Shown here in pieces: positions 1 through 9,919 of a stretch of DNA of 64,000 nt. Position 1 is the stretch's first letter. Each line of letters opens with the position of its first letter. The position numbers and the translations under genes are program-made. Origin of the DNA: Diploptera punctata (taxonomy: Eukaryota; Arthropoda; Insecta; Blattodea; Blaberidae); NCBI GenBank assembly GCA_030220185.1, contig JASPKZ010009958.1, forward strand, positions 35,238-99,237, read 5' to 3'. The notes beneath the pieces are model-generated. The model searched no databases. It saw only the letters and a program-made list of their open reading frames with translations, and had not been told where the DNA came from.

Positions 1-690
1 TATTAAAAATACAGATGGGCGTGAAGGATTACCTTCTACATCTATAATTCCTGAAGAAAACTTATACCATATATCGTTCTCTTGTGAAGGAAATTCACTA
101 CGAATATTCTTAATATCATCTCTTAAACGTGTTTTTTTTTCCACGGACTCTGAATTCACGTACAAATTAAAGAAAGCAATGACAGACACCATTAAGAAGG
201 GGATTACGATATACATCCAATTATTTGATTGGGGTGAATATTTTTTATTTGCATTATTTGCGATACTATCCAAGGGTTTATTTTTATGCTGAACTTGCTT
301 TTTCATATCTGCAATCTTTGACGTGTTCAATGCTCTTCCTGCAGGTTGAAATACTGCACTTTCTGGAATATAGCTTAATTTCCCATCAGGAGAAATAAGT
401 CCATAAGATTTGCCTTCATGATATCCCATATTATTTTGTTGCAAATCGAAGTTACGAGGTGTAGGCTTCTTTTTCCATCCGTAAGATTCACTGTCTGAAC
501 TCGTATGTAAATCAATATTCTCATCATCACTTTCATATTCTGACCTATTGAGTTCTTCGTTACTTCCATATCTCCATCCTATTGTAGGGTTCTGATTTCT
601 AGAACTTCTGCTTCTAAGGTTCATGTTGTCAGATTCCATAACTGAGTGTATTGGCCTTCGTGCCTGAGGGACTTTATATCGTGGGAAATT
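1..690 (-). CDS. Torsin-interacting protein-like exon B (partial)
   Basis: The minus strand is open without a stop from a tttcag acceptor at 692-691 to the window edge, 230 codons. Codon use and length are unlike the surrounding TE debris. It carries the acidic region, the transmembrane helix (about codons 158-178 of this exon) and the first ~50 lumenal residues. Confidence 0.75.
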
Positions 691-2201
691 CTGAAAACAT
701 AAGATAAAATAACGTCAGGTTGGTAAGCATTCATCTTGGCTTCTCTTCCATTCTAGAAATACCCCACATTACATTAAGTTAGTTCCAAAAGCATTCTTTT
801 CTATCACTCATTAGACAATTAGTATTGTTTGAACTATTAATGGTAATTTGTTTAATATTTAAAGAAAGTAACACTATGTGGTTTATTAATAGTGAGTGGA
901 GAACATATTTTAATCAACTCACCTCATACATTTTCAAACTTCTTTGATACCGACGGTTTCAGACAATATCATGTCCTTCATCAGTCATGGCGTCCACTGA
1001 TGAAATTCCGTGATTGTTGATTTCTTTAGTGACATCACCTCTTGTGCTGCCATCTTTCGTTGGGATTATAAACTTTGTAATTAAATTTTTATCCACCGGA
1101 ATATCAAAATTCATAGATCGATATTTATTCTTCTGAATGAATATCATTTCCCAAATGATATTCATTCAGAAGAATAAATATTGATCTATTTGGGAAATTA
1201 TATTCATTCAGAAGAATAAATATCAATCTATGAATTTCAATATTCCGGTGGATAAAAATTTAATTACAAAGTTTATAATCCCAACGAAAGATGGCAGCAC
1301 AAGAGGTGACGTCACTAAAGAAATCAACAATCACGGAATTTCATCAGTGGACGCCATGACTGATGAAGGACATGATATTGTCTGAAACTGTCAGTATCAA
1401 AGAAGTTTGAAAATGTATGACGTGAGTCGATTAAAATATGTTCTCCACTCACTATTAATGATATAACCTCATAATGTTTACTTCCCAATATTAATTTAAA
1501 TCCTTACAAGATGTTCAATTCTTAAAAAAAATATTCCTTCTAAATAAATTGGCATTTGTGTCAATTTTTAACTATAAGAGTTCAGAGAAAAAGAGACATA
1601 AGGCTCAACTGCACTTATACTAGCGTTTGATTTTTCATTTCTACTGTTGTAAACTATAGCTCTTCTTCTGTATTTGCTAAATTATTTAATATTTGTAATT
1701 TTTTCAAACAATTTTTATAACATTATTAGACATTTTTGATGTATTTATTTAAATATGCAAATCACAATATTATGACACTGTTAGACAATATTGTGATGCT
1801 AACTGGTATTTTCTCCACAGAGTATATTACTTAGTCTATGATATTTCTATCGCTGCTTGGATCAGCGTTAGGGAGTGATAAGAAAGTGTACACCCATTTT
1901 TAATAAACATTTGGTAATTTTAATATTATTAATATATTTTTAACATAGATTTGGGAATTTATTGCAAAGATTGGTTATTTAAATTTCATAGCGATGGATT
2001 GTAATCGAGGATGATAATTGATATGTGGTTCGATTGTGGATTATTGCTGGCTCTTTACACTCTGGCGCATGCACACTGTTATTCTATAGGACTTTGAAAA
2101 TATTTCACGCTAGTTTAAGTGCAGTTTTTCCAAAACATAACCTTTCTTTTAAAATGTTCTTACCTCTGTTGGCCTTGTTCTCATACCGGTAATACACACA
2201 T
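1..2201 (-). CDS. Torsin-1A-interacting protein-like gene (LAP1/LULL1/Torip family), 5' part, runs off the window
   Basis: Two minus-strand exons join in frame. Exon A is 2201-2164, with the start ATG at 2184-2182. Exon B is 690-1 and continues beyond the window. The 237 visible residues begin MRTRPTE. They contain an acidic/serine-rich stretch (about 60-75), a lysine-rich segment (about 140-155), one hydrophobic helix (about 165-185, starting WMYIVIP) and then a lumenal-type stretch with FPSQENDIW and RPSVFLI. Single-pass inner-nuclear-membrane/ER proteins that activate torsin AAA+ ATPases share this plan, with the conserved domain after the membrane helix. That domain is mostly outside the window, so the family call rests on architecture and its first ~50 residues. 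Transcribed divergently from LTN1. Confidence 0.72.
691..880. other. Intron A of the torsin-interacting gene, unique-looking part
   Basis: AT-rich intronic sequence before the PLE fold-back. No coding or structured feature seen. Confidence 0.5.
941..990 (-). ncRNA. Hammerhead ribozyme motif, left arm of PLE family 1
   Basis: Minus strand: UGA stem I, CUGAUGA core, one A, stem II GGACA/UGUCU, GAA, stem III ACCG-U-CGGU, triad GUA, then UCA closing stem I. Pairings were checked by eye; activity was not tested. Confidence 0.66.
1353..1402 (+). ncRNA. Hammerhead ribozyme motif, right arm of PLE family 1
   Basis: CUGAUGA at 1360-1366, stem II 1368-1372/1379-1383, GAA 1384-1386, stem III ACUG-U-CAGU, triad GUA with cleavage predicted after 1396, stem I 1357-1359/1397-1399. 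Stem III differs from the left arm by a compensated C-G to U-A change. Confidence 0.66.
1602..2131. mobile_element. MITE-like DNA transposon, copy 1
   Basis: About 530 bp with terminal inverted repeats at 1602-1625 and 2108-2131 (shared core AACTGCACTT, then ACTAGCG). No coding capacity. A longer copy is at 5121-5944 and decayed pieces lie at about 12420-12550. It sits in the intron between exons A and B of the torsin-interacting gene. Confidence 0.65.
2164..2201 (-). CDS. Torsin-interacting protein-like exon A (start exon)
   Basis: On the minus strand an AG acceptor (tttcag) precedes 38 nt ending at a GTAAGA donor. The ATG at 2184-2182 gives seven codons (MRTRPTE) and joins exon B in phase 0. 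An ATG at the very 5' edge of the exon is in another frame and meets a stop at once. The AG acceptor upstream implies at least one non-coding 5' exon, not located here. Confidence 0.68.
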
Positions 2202-2404
2202 CTGAAATATGATACAAAATGTTATTACAGAAATAAGAGGGGACCTAGTCATTATTAAAACTACAGTTAACATGCTCTCAAATTACACTGGTCAACATGA
2301 TTTTTGTCTCATGAGTACCAATAGTTGTACTTAATGCAGTTTTTTATTGTGTTTTCAAATATGTATTCGGAATTTCTCCATCACCCACAGTTTTTTTTTA
2401 TTTC
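2202..2404. other. Upstream flank of exon A
   Basis: No recognisable feature beyond the exon A acceptor. AT-rich. Confidence 0.4.
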
Positions 2405-2505
2405 AATTTTAATTAATGGTTATGTAGATAGGAAATAACACTATGAGGTTTTTTTTAATATTGTTTATTTTTTTATTATTTCACTCACCTCATACTTCAT
2501 AATTC

Positions 2506-2555
2506 ATAGCAGACCCTGGATTTCTTCACATATTTTGTGACATTCTCAATGCTGC
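2506..2555 (-). ncRNA. Hammerhead motif with U3/A8 core, left arm of PLE family 2
   Basis: Minus strand: AGCA stem I, UUGAGAA core (C3 to U and G8 to A), stem II UCACA/UGUGA, GAA, stem III AUCC-A-GGGU, triad GUC, then UGCU closing stem I. Everything except the core pair follows the hammerhead plan. Confidence 0.58.
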
Positions 2556-2600
2556 GTCACGTTCACAACAAGGCCGTTGGACGTCAGTTGTGAACGTGAC

Positions 2601-2650
2601 GCAGCATTGAGAATGTTACAAAATATGTGAAGAAACCCAGGGTCTGCTAT
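2601..2650 (+). ncRNA. Hammerhead motif with U3/A8 core, right arm of PLE family 2
   Basis: UUGAGAA at 2607-2613, stem II 2616-2620/2626-2630, GAA 2632-2634, stem III ACCC-A-GGGU (2635-2643), C at 2644 as cleavage-site base, stem I AGCA 2603-2606 with UGCU 2645-2648. Confidence 0.6.
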
Positions 2651-2719
2651 GAATTATGAAGTATGAGGTGAGTGAAATAATAAAAAATAAACAATTTTAA
2701 TTAATGGATTTAAATAATT

Positions 2720-3600
2720 ATTTTTTAATAAATGTTTTTTCATCCATTTGTAAACATTTACTTATTGCAACCAATCATCAATGTCTACTTTTTTTTTACA
2801 GAAAAAGGAAAATGTTTTTGGTTGAGAGTATATGAAATTCCAGAAGGATCTAAAATTTCTAAAGGTAGAGCTATACTGTTTTTGCATTCATTCGTTTCAT
2901 AAATCCATAAACATTTACTCTTTTTCTGTTTGAAGGTTGATAAATTCTTTTCATATTATTTTATTTGTTTTTATTTTTTAATATTTTTATAAAAATATTT
3001 TACAAATATAGAATAATAATTTTTTTTTTCAAAGAATTTTAATAGCTTGATAATTTCTTGAATATTTATTTCCATTCATAAATTCTGCAAGGTTATAAAT
3101 AGATTTATGAATTCCCATTGTAAAATAAAACTAAATGAACTAACTCAGGAGATTTCAGCTATGAAAAAGAGATATCAAGACAAATGGAATCCTAATATGC
3201 TGGCCAATTAATGTTAGACCATCAAGAGGGATGCTCCACAGGCAAAATATAGCAGAAAATTGCCATTTCTTACTTTCTAGGCGAGTCTAAATGTTTGAAT
3301 ATTGTGTAGTTATGAATGTAGAAAATATTAAAGCGTTTGAAATTATAAATTCCTGTCTCTCGGAAACCGATATCATATTTGCATTCAGGAGAAAAAAATA
3401 CTATCAAAATCACATATTTTTCTTTCTGAGACAAAAAAAGTTTCTTTTTTTATTGCTCAGTGTTATTAAAGTTTGAGTTTATTAGTAAATTTGGCATTTA
3501 ATTGTATTAAATTAAAATTACTATTGGAAGTACCACTATGAGGCAAATTATGTATTTACACAATTAAATAGGACATATTAACAAATTATATAATCTTGAA
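2720..3600. other. AT-rich intergenic stretch
   Basis: Nothing supported except a PLE-type terminal signature (GGAAGTACCACTATGAGGC) near 3525. Short ORFs here look random. Confidence 0.4.
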
Positions 3601-3695
3601 GGATGAAGATCAGTAGGAAGACGAAGAAGGCACTGGGCTGAACAGATATGAGATCAGAACAGGCAAATACCTAATCCGTGAATGATGATATTAAC
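3601..3695 (+). mobile_element. LINE 3'-end fragment
   Basis: About 95 bp reading GRRRRHWAEQI-like peptide and ending in TGATGAT, as in the tails of the LINE copies at 6.5, 23 and 26 kb. Confidence 0.5.
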
Positions 3696-3699
3696 AAAT

Positions 3700-4480
3700 C
3701 ACTTCATAAAAAATATATATGTATTTTCTCACAGAGACTAATTTTGGAGGCACTCTTCCATCATCAGTAACAATCTGGCTGTTGAAATTGTGCCATCAAC
3801 ACCAATATTCTGGTTTGGATGAACTTTTAAGATCAAATCTTGCTTTCTGGGAACTTCAAAATCCATGGATCCATATTTATTGTGAAATTGAAACAATGGA
3901 ATTGTAGCTCATAGTTTGTTATAGAATTACATAAGGAAAAGAAAATAAACTGTCAAATTTCGGTCTACACTATCTTCAAAGTTGCCATCTAGTATTGATT
4001 TAATGTACTTTGCTTACCGGGAATTAAAAAAAAATTATGGATCTAAATTTGTTCTTCTGAATGTATACATTTTGCCAAATGTTTAGTTTCTTTTTTTTTT
4101 CAATTTTATGATTCTTTAGCAACCTATGAGTTTCCAATTGATGATTTTTTCAATTTCACCATTTTTAATATTTCTAAAGCATTCTTTTGTGCGAGTTTTT
4201 ATTTTTCCTATGTATACACTTCATTTGCAGTCTTTGCAACTAATTAAAATTCATCGGAGAACATTTTGTTTAAACAACTCACCTCATAGGATTCATGCTT
4301 CCATGATATCACGATTTCAACACAGTCCGGCTGAGTCGGGGTTATGGCTGAAGATGAAACACAACTGTGTTTGAAACCGCGATATCATGGGAAGCCATGA
4401 ATCCTATGAGGGTGAGTTGTTTAAACAAAATGTTCTCCAATGAATTTTAATGATTATACCTCATAATGTTTACATCCCGA
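3700..4480. mobile_element. Decayed PLE with GIY-YIG remnant and fold-back end (family 3)
   Basis: The minus strand of 3750-4250 resembles the C-terminal GIY-YIG region of the PLEs at 51-60 kb, broken by stops: pieces like MDFEVPRKQDL and, nearer 4200, a degenerate CKDC...IYIGK block. From about 4250 to 4460 it ends in a palindrome with TATGAGG/CCTCATA blocks and a damaged hammerhead near 4341-4392 (CUGAAGA and GAAA present, stem III mispaired). Confidence 0.58.
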
Positions 4481-4880
4481 CATTAATTTAATATACTTTG
4501 CAACTAATTTGATAAATTTCAGATTTTCTACTATCTGGGATATTAACTTTCTTATTAGTTATTAATAGATTATCCCAGATTTCACGACTCACTATCTATG
4601 TTATTTCCCATAATTAATTTGTGAAAAAAATTACAATACCGGTATCTGTGTGTGTAAAATTGGGCCTGAAATACTGACTCTCTAGCAAGAATTATTAAAA
4701 CACAAATCCATAATCTTAATAAAATAAGTCCAAAAGAAATGTAATCACACCCAAAAATATACCCAATAGTCTTCAAGATTGCATTAAATAAGAAAAATCT
4801 AGCATATAAGAATTCCTCGAAAAGTAGTTCCAATAATTACATGAAGTCTGTAGCTATAAAGAAGGTTGAGCCATAAACTG
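4481..4880. other. No feature seen
   Basis: AT-rich sequence. ORFs here have no recognisable similarity. Confidence 0.35.
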
Positions 4881-5075
4881 AATCTATAATTGTAAACGAT
4901 GTTTTTAAGTTCTACAGAATGGATTAATCTTGGTATTAGGGAGGTAAATTATACAGAGTATGATTAGAAATCATAATGTGTATGTGCAAAGCTTTGCCAA
5001 CAGATGGCAGCACTATCTGTGCAACTGGTATGACCAATACTCTCAATAAATTCTCAAACATGTTTTCTAAGTACT
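4880..5075 (-). repeat. MITE remnant
   Basis: Shares words such as AAGTTCTACAGAAT, TTGCCAACAGATGGCAGCAC and AATAAATTCTCAAACATG with degenerate pieces at 6240-6370, 7010-7150 and 11339-11470. An old short repeat family with no coding. Confidence 0.45.
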
Positions 5076-5120
5076 CATATCAGAACCAAAATTGCACTAT
5101 TTTTTAGGTTATGAAAGTAC

Positions 5121-5944
5121 GGCTCAACTGCACTTCTACTAGCGCTTGATTTTTCAGCTATATTGTTGTAAACTAAAAGATTACAATGGTTTGGACATAC
5201 ACTAAGAATGCCTAAGGGAAGATTGCCGAATGATATTTTGAATTGGAAGCCACAGGGAACAAGACCAAGGGGAAGAACCAAGGATCGATGGGAGATGATG
5301 TAATTGAGGATATGAGAGAGATGGGGATTTTTGATTTGAAATCTACTGCACAGATAGGAAGAAGTGGCGTAAACTGGTTGAGAAGGCCAAGACATTCCAC
5401 TGGAAGTCGTAGTGCCTGACAAAGAAGAAGAAGAAGATTGTTGTAAACTATCGCTCTTCTTCTGTATTTACTAAGATTATTTAATATTTTCAATTTTTTC
5501 AAACAATTTTTATAACATTGTTACACAATTTTGAAGTATTTATTCAAATATGCAAATCACAATATCATGACACCGTTGGACAATATTGTGATGCTAACAG
5601 CTATTTTCTCCACAGAGTATATTACTTAGTCTATGATTTTTCTATCGCTGTTTTGGGTTATCGCTGGTTGGATCAGTGTTAGGGAGTGATAAGTAAGTGT
5701 ACACCCATTTTTAATAAACGTTTGGTAATTTTAACGTTATTAATATATTTTTTAACAAAGATATGGAGATTTATTGCAAATATTACTCATTAAATTTCTT
5801 AGTGACGGATAGTAATCGAGGATGATAATCAATGTGTGGTTCTCAACTGTGGGTTATCGCTGGCTCTATAAACTTTGGCGCATGCGCACTGTTGTTCTAT
5901 AGGACTTTGAAAATATTTCATGCTAGTTTAAGTGCAGTTTTTCC
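5121..5944. mobile_element. MITE-like DNA transposon, copy 2, interrupted by a LINE
   Basis: Same inverted termini and interior as the element at 1602-2131. It is longer by the LINE insertion at 5176-5436. Confidence 0.65.
5176..5436 (+). mobile_element. 5'-truncated LINE 3' end with 14-bp target duplication
   Basis: 261 bp flanked by ATTGTTGTAAACTA at 5162-5175 and 5437-5450, ending in a (GAA)n tail. It encodes the last part of a LINE ORF2 (RLQWFGHTLRMPKGRLPN, then GRTKDRWEMM). A clean target-primed reverse-transcription insertion inside the MITE. Confidence 0.75.
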
Positions 5945-5984
5945 TTCATTTCTTTAAAACATGTTTGGAAATTATTGTGAAGGA

Positions 5985-6390
5985 TGGACAGATAGTACTT
6001 CCAACTATTCAGTAAGTCCATAAACCTGGCACATATGCACTATGATTCTATAGAACTTGAAAAAATTCCATTGTGAGGCATCAACTATAGTTTTTCCATT
6101 TATCAATAACCTTGTTAGGTTAATATTAATTCTTATTACATCAGTATAAGCAGGTGTTGAGGAAAATAAGACAAAACAGAGGACAAACAGCAGAAAAAGG
6201 TTTTGAAAAAACTTTAGTATACCTCGTTCAATGAATTTTTGTAAGTTCTATAGAATAGCAACGTGCATGCATAAACATTTTTGGTATTGCCAAATGAATC
6301 CATACAATTGTGAAATCGGCATGACCAATCTTTGCAATAAATTCCCAAACATGTTTATAAGAAAATGGATGTATACTAACTTGCCCTTTC
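5985..6390. repeat. Degenerate MITE pieces
   Basis: Two weak copies of the family at 4880-5075 and 11339-11470. No genes. Confidence 0.35.
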
Positions 6391-6424
6391 ATAATCTAAT
6401 GAAATAAATTACATACATTATCAT

Positions 6425-6890
6425 CATCCAGGGATTAAGCCTGTTGGCTCGTTCCGGTTTCATGAAAGCTAGAATTGTTAAAATTGTTCAGACCATCTTC
6501 TGTGTGGGTGTCTAACATTTCTCCTTCCGTGTGGTTTATAATTTAGCAATAATTTTGGAAATCCTCCTTCTAGCATTCTATCAATATGTTCTTTCCAGTC
6601 GTTCCTATATTTAATTATTCGTTCTGTAAGTTTGAAAATATTTAGTTCCTTTCTTATATCTTCATTCCTTTTCTTATCCAGCAGAGTATATCCTGCTATA
6701 TTTCTTAAAAATCTCATCTCAGCTGCTTCCAATCTTTGTTTTGTCTTTTAATGATTATCCAACATTCTGATCCTTACATCAATATAGGAACAGCCATTAC
6801 TTTATAAAATTTTAATTTTTGTTTCTTTTCTTGTGTTTTTAAGGATTATCTTAATAGTGCCAGACATTAGATTAAATTTATTTGTCATTA
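6425..6890 (-). mobile_element. LINE C-terminal fragment (RTE-like)
   Basis: The minus strand encodes MRFLRNIAGYTLLDKKRNED and later a GRRNVRHPHRRW segment, the ORF2 C-terminus shared with copies at 23.2, 25 and 50 kb. 5'-truncated and decayed. Confidence 0.62.
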
Positions 6891-8096
6891 ATATCTTCAT
6901 ACATACATATTATTTAATAAACTATAAACTAATCTAGTGTGGCACTACCTTATCCCATCGGAAGCTAAAAAATTAAGTGAGTGAAAATCCATTTCTTAAA
7001 ATGTGTTTTGAAATTAATTGCAAATGTTGGTCATTCAAATTTCACTGATATATCCTGCCATCTCGGAGCAAGGGCAAATGTTTTAATCATTTGCACAAGT
7101 GCACTACAATTCTGTAGAATTTAGAAAAAAATCATTTGAGATATAAGTGTGACAATTTGTATACCTAGATAAAAATGTAATAACTAAAAAATGTTATAAG
7201 TATAGTCGCAAAATGTTTAAAATAGTAGGAAATGTTAATAAAGGCAGGAAAAGTACATACAGCAACAGTATTACAAGAATGTAGTATCAAAAAATAATAG
7301 AATGAAGTATTCTCAAGTTGAGCCTGAGGTTTTTAGGTCTTTATTAAGAACGATAGAGATAAAAAAAGAAAGAAAAAGAAATGAAGACATCTGACCCCAA
7401 TTAGAAGTAATCAGCTGATATTGTAAATATAAATGTATCAAAATTGCATGAACAAATAAAAATAAATTGCCCTAGTCGTCCACCTCGGGATTTTTTCCCC
7501 TATAATACAACTCTAATATGCTATGTACAAGATGAAGACAGCAAATACAAACCCTCTAATCACAGAAAGAATCAGGAGAGAGACCATGAATATGCAAAGA
7601 ATAACATATAACCTAACAAAATTTGATATCCAAACAAAACTGAAGTTCCCAAAACAGTTGCGTGTATGACAGTACACGCAACAGTAAACCTGACAAATAA
7701 TAGTAAACAGATTTTCTAGAAATTTTAACAATAGGCTCATTAATGTATATTAGAGTAAATGTCGAAAATACAATGTACATAATTATAATTTGCTAAAATA
7801 AATAAAACTTGCCACGTCATTATGTAGGATTATAGTAAAGATATTTCCTGTCATTTAAAGTCGAGTGTCACAAATTTGTAACCTTGACCCAATTACAATG
7901 TATGAAGGTCAAACAAATGTTTAGCAATTCATGGTATTTTTAATTTAATACAATACCAATTCAAATCTAATAACAAAACAATTAGATTGCATATGGATAA
8001 AATTACACTCTCTCAACAAACTATAATATCTGTCAACGGCGACATAACAAAATATCGATATTTACTTGAATTTATCGATTGTATTCACGGTGATTG
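6891..8096. other. Intergenic, mostly unassigned
   Basis: A MITE remnant lies at about 7010-7150. The rest shows no coding or structure that can be supported. Confidence 0.35.
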
Positions 8097-8111
8097 TATT
8101 CACGGTTTCAA

Positions 8112-9252
8112 CACTGTACATCAACTATATGTAGACTTCAAAAAAGCATATGATTCAATTAAGAGGGAGAAGTTATATAATATCCTGCCTGGAGTTCGGA
8201 TTTCCTAAAAAGTTAGTTAGACTTATACGAATGTGTCTAAATGGCTCAAAGAGTAGGGTGCGTGTAGGCAAACAGTTTTCAGACACTTTTGAAATCCAGA
8301 ATGGGTTGAAGCAAGGAGATGCACTATTTCCTCTACTATTTAATTTTGTACTAGAGCATGCCATTAAATCTTTAGAGAATGGGGAAGGCTTACAACTCAA
8401 TGGTATTAATAAGCTGTTAGTTTATGCTGATGATGTAGTACTACTGGCCGATAGCGAGGAGATACTAAAGGCCAACACGCACACACTATTGAGTAACACT
8501 AAGAAATTAGGACTGGAAATAAATATCAGTTAAAACTAAATATATGGTCACACGTAAAAATTCAGTATATAATGGAAATTGACAGCTAATGACAAATGAG
8601 GGAAATTTTGAGGAAGTGGCTGAATTCAAATACCTAGAACAATAATCACAAATAGGAATGAGATGCACAAAGAAATTAAACATAGGCTCAATTCTGGAAA
8701 TGCCATGCTATTATGCATTGCAGAAACTTTTGATGTCCCAACTCCTTTCAAAAAACGTTAAGCTGAAAATATATAAAAACTATTATTCTACCAGTTATAT
8801 TGTATGGGTGCGAAACATGGACTCTTACTTTAAGGGAGGAAAAGAGATTACGAGTATTTGAGAATAAAGTTCTTAGGAAAATTTTTGGACCAAAGAGAGA
8901 TGAACAGACAGGTGAATGGAGAAGACTACATAACAACGAACTACATGGTTTTTATAGGAAGCCAGATATAATAAGAACAGTTAAGTCTCGTAGACTGCGA
9001 TGGGCAGGACATGTTGCGCGTATGGGGAATGAAAGACGTGCATGGAAATCTCTTGTAGGAAAGCCAGAGGGAAACCGCCCAATTGGTAGACCAAGAATGA
9101 GGTGGGAGAACAACATTAACTATGATTTGAGTGAAGTAGATTATACAGGGAATGATTGGAAAGCATTAGCTCAGGATAGGGATTATGGAGAGCTTATGTC
9201 CGCGCGGCCATGAACCTACGGGTTCGATAATGCCAGTGAGTAAGTAAGTAAG
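8112..9252 (+). mobile_element. RTE-like LINE, 5'-truncated, several frameshifts
   Basis: Reverse transcriptase pieces in sequence: VDFKKAYDSIKREKLYN, NGLKQGDALFPLLFNFVLEH, the catalytic YADDVVLLAD, then a C-terminal module with RLRWAGHVARMGNERRAW and GRPRMRWENNI. Two or more frame changes and a stop break the ORF. The tail is (TAAG)n. Near-identical 15-bp sequences at about 8097-8111 and 9253-9267 look like the target duplication. Related copies: 19788-20015, 38158-38630, 45712-46633 and 63960-64000. Confidence 0.8.
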
Positions 9253-9382
9253 TATTTACGGTTTCAACTTATTTTTAAACGAAAATGTATGCACATTAGT
9301 GCGCATTTATTACTAACTTAACATCAGGAACATAGAAAACAGAGATAACCCACTATAGGAAAATTAATATAAAATTATAGAA

Positions 9383-9417
9383 TATTCACCTGAAAGGTCC
9401 GTCTCCTCAACTTAATT
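9383..9417. repeat. Inverted repeat partner of 11236-11270
   Basis: 35 bp (TTCACCTGAAAGGTCCGTCT and onward) recurs in reverse complement at 11236-11270. The two flank LTN1 exon 1. Probably ends of a decayed element. Confidence 0.5.
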
Positions 9418-9523
9418 ATCATTTAACTATAGGATACAAGCAGACTTTTAAGTAAATGCCGCACAGAGTTCATTAAAAGCCTTGATACAAGTATTTAAAT
9501 AAATAAAGTATTTGTTTCGATAC

Positions 9524-9546
9524 AATATATATATATATATATATAT
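9524..9546. repeat. (AT)n microsatellite
   Basis: Uninterrupted AT dinucleotide run. Confidence 0.9.
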
Positions 9547-9559
9547 CGATTTATTTTTT

Positions 9560-9624
9560 CACAAGTGATCAGTGAAAAATAACGTAAAACTTTCAAAACT
9601 ATACTCTTCTGAGTGCTCCTTTAT
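9560..9624 (-). repeat. Repeat R5, inverted relative to 18805-18870
   Basis: About 65 bp containing AAAGGAGCACTCAGAAGAG and CACAAGTGATCA blocks. The second copy lies in LTN1 intron 4. Confidence 0.45.
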
Positions 9625-9654
9625 TTGCTACCCAAAGCAGATCGGTTCTCTATG

Positions 9655-9680
9655 GTGTTTGACGTCATGACACGTGGGTT
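9655..9680. promoter_or_regulatory. CRE palindrome and E-box in the putative LTN1 promoter
   Basis: TGACGTCA at 9660-9667 (CREB/ATF consensus) is followed at 9671-9676 by CACGTG (bHLH E-box). The pair lies about 210 bp before the LTN1 ATG in otherwise AT-rich DNA. No clear TATA box. Confidence 0.45.
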
Positions 9681-9874
9681 TTTGTTACCTTCTTTCTCTA
9701 TGGTCTTTACCCCAAAATATCCTCTATGGTCCTATCTAAAGATGGAGCAGTGCTTGGATGGATTCTGAGTTTGACACTTTAAACTTATGAGTATTATGGT
9801 TTAGATTACGTTTATTTCCTGGTTTCTTGTGAAATTTACTTAATTTTATTTGAAGGAGAGACACTGTTATAAAA

Positions 9875-9919
9875 ATGGGTAAAAATAAGCAAGCTCAAAG
9901 AACAAAAAATAACGCCAGG
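9875..9919 (+). CDS. LTN1: LTN1 exon 1
   Basis: Start codon at 9875 in an AAAAATGG context, 15 codons of basic N-terminus, donor GTAAGT. Ends in phase 0. The lysine-rich start matches the family N-terminus, which supports this ATG. Confidence 0.9.

Larger units (their letters stand above)
868..1487. mobile_element. Penelope-like element fold-back (PLE family 1)
   Basis: Inverted repeat with arms of about 250 nt or more, centred near 1165. Both outer ends read through an ATTAATAGTGAGTGG block, a CCTCATA/TATGAGG motif and a hammerhead. The inner part encodes on both strands the C-terminus of a PLE GIY-YIG protein (IFIQKNKYRSMNFDIPVDKN), matching the better copies at 51-60 kb. It is best read as two 5'-truncated copies joined head to head. 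Confidence 0.7.
2420..2692. mobile_element. PLE fold-back insertion (family 2) with 15-bp target duplication
   Basis: A 273-bp palindromic insertion flanked by AATTTTAATTAATGG at 2405-2419 and 2693-2707. The left end has GGAAATAACACTATGAGGT. Both arms contain a hammerhead of the U3-A8 type. No protein coding remains, so this is an ultra-truncated pair. Confidence 0.78.

Noticed and set aside
375..569. 64-codon minus-strand ORF in the torsin-interacting exon
   Set aside because: Out-of-frame shadow of the continuous 230-codon reading frame.
4341..4392. Hammerhead in the 4.3-kb fold-back
   Set aside because: CUGAAGA and GAAA are present but stem III is mispaired, stem II is offset, and the opposite arm lacks the box.
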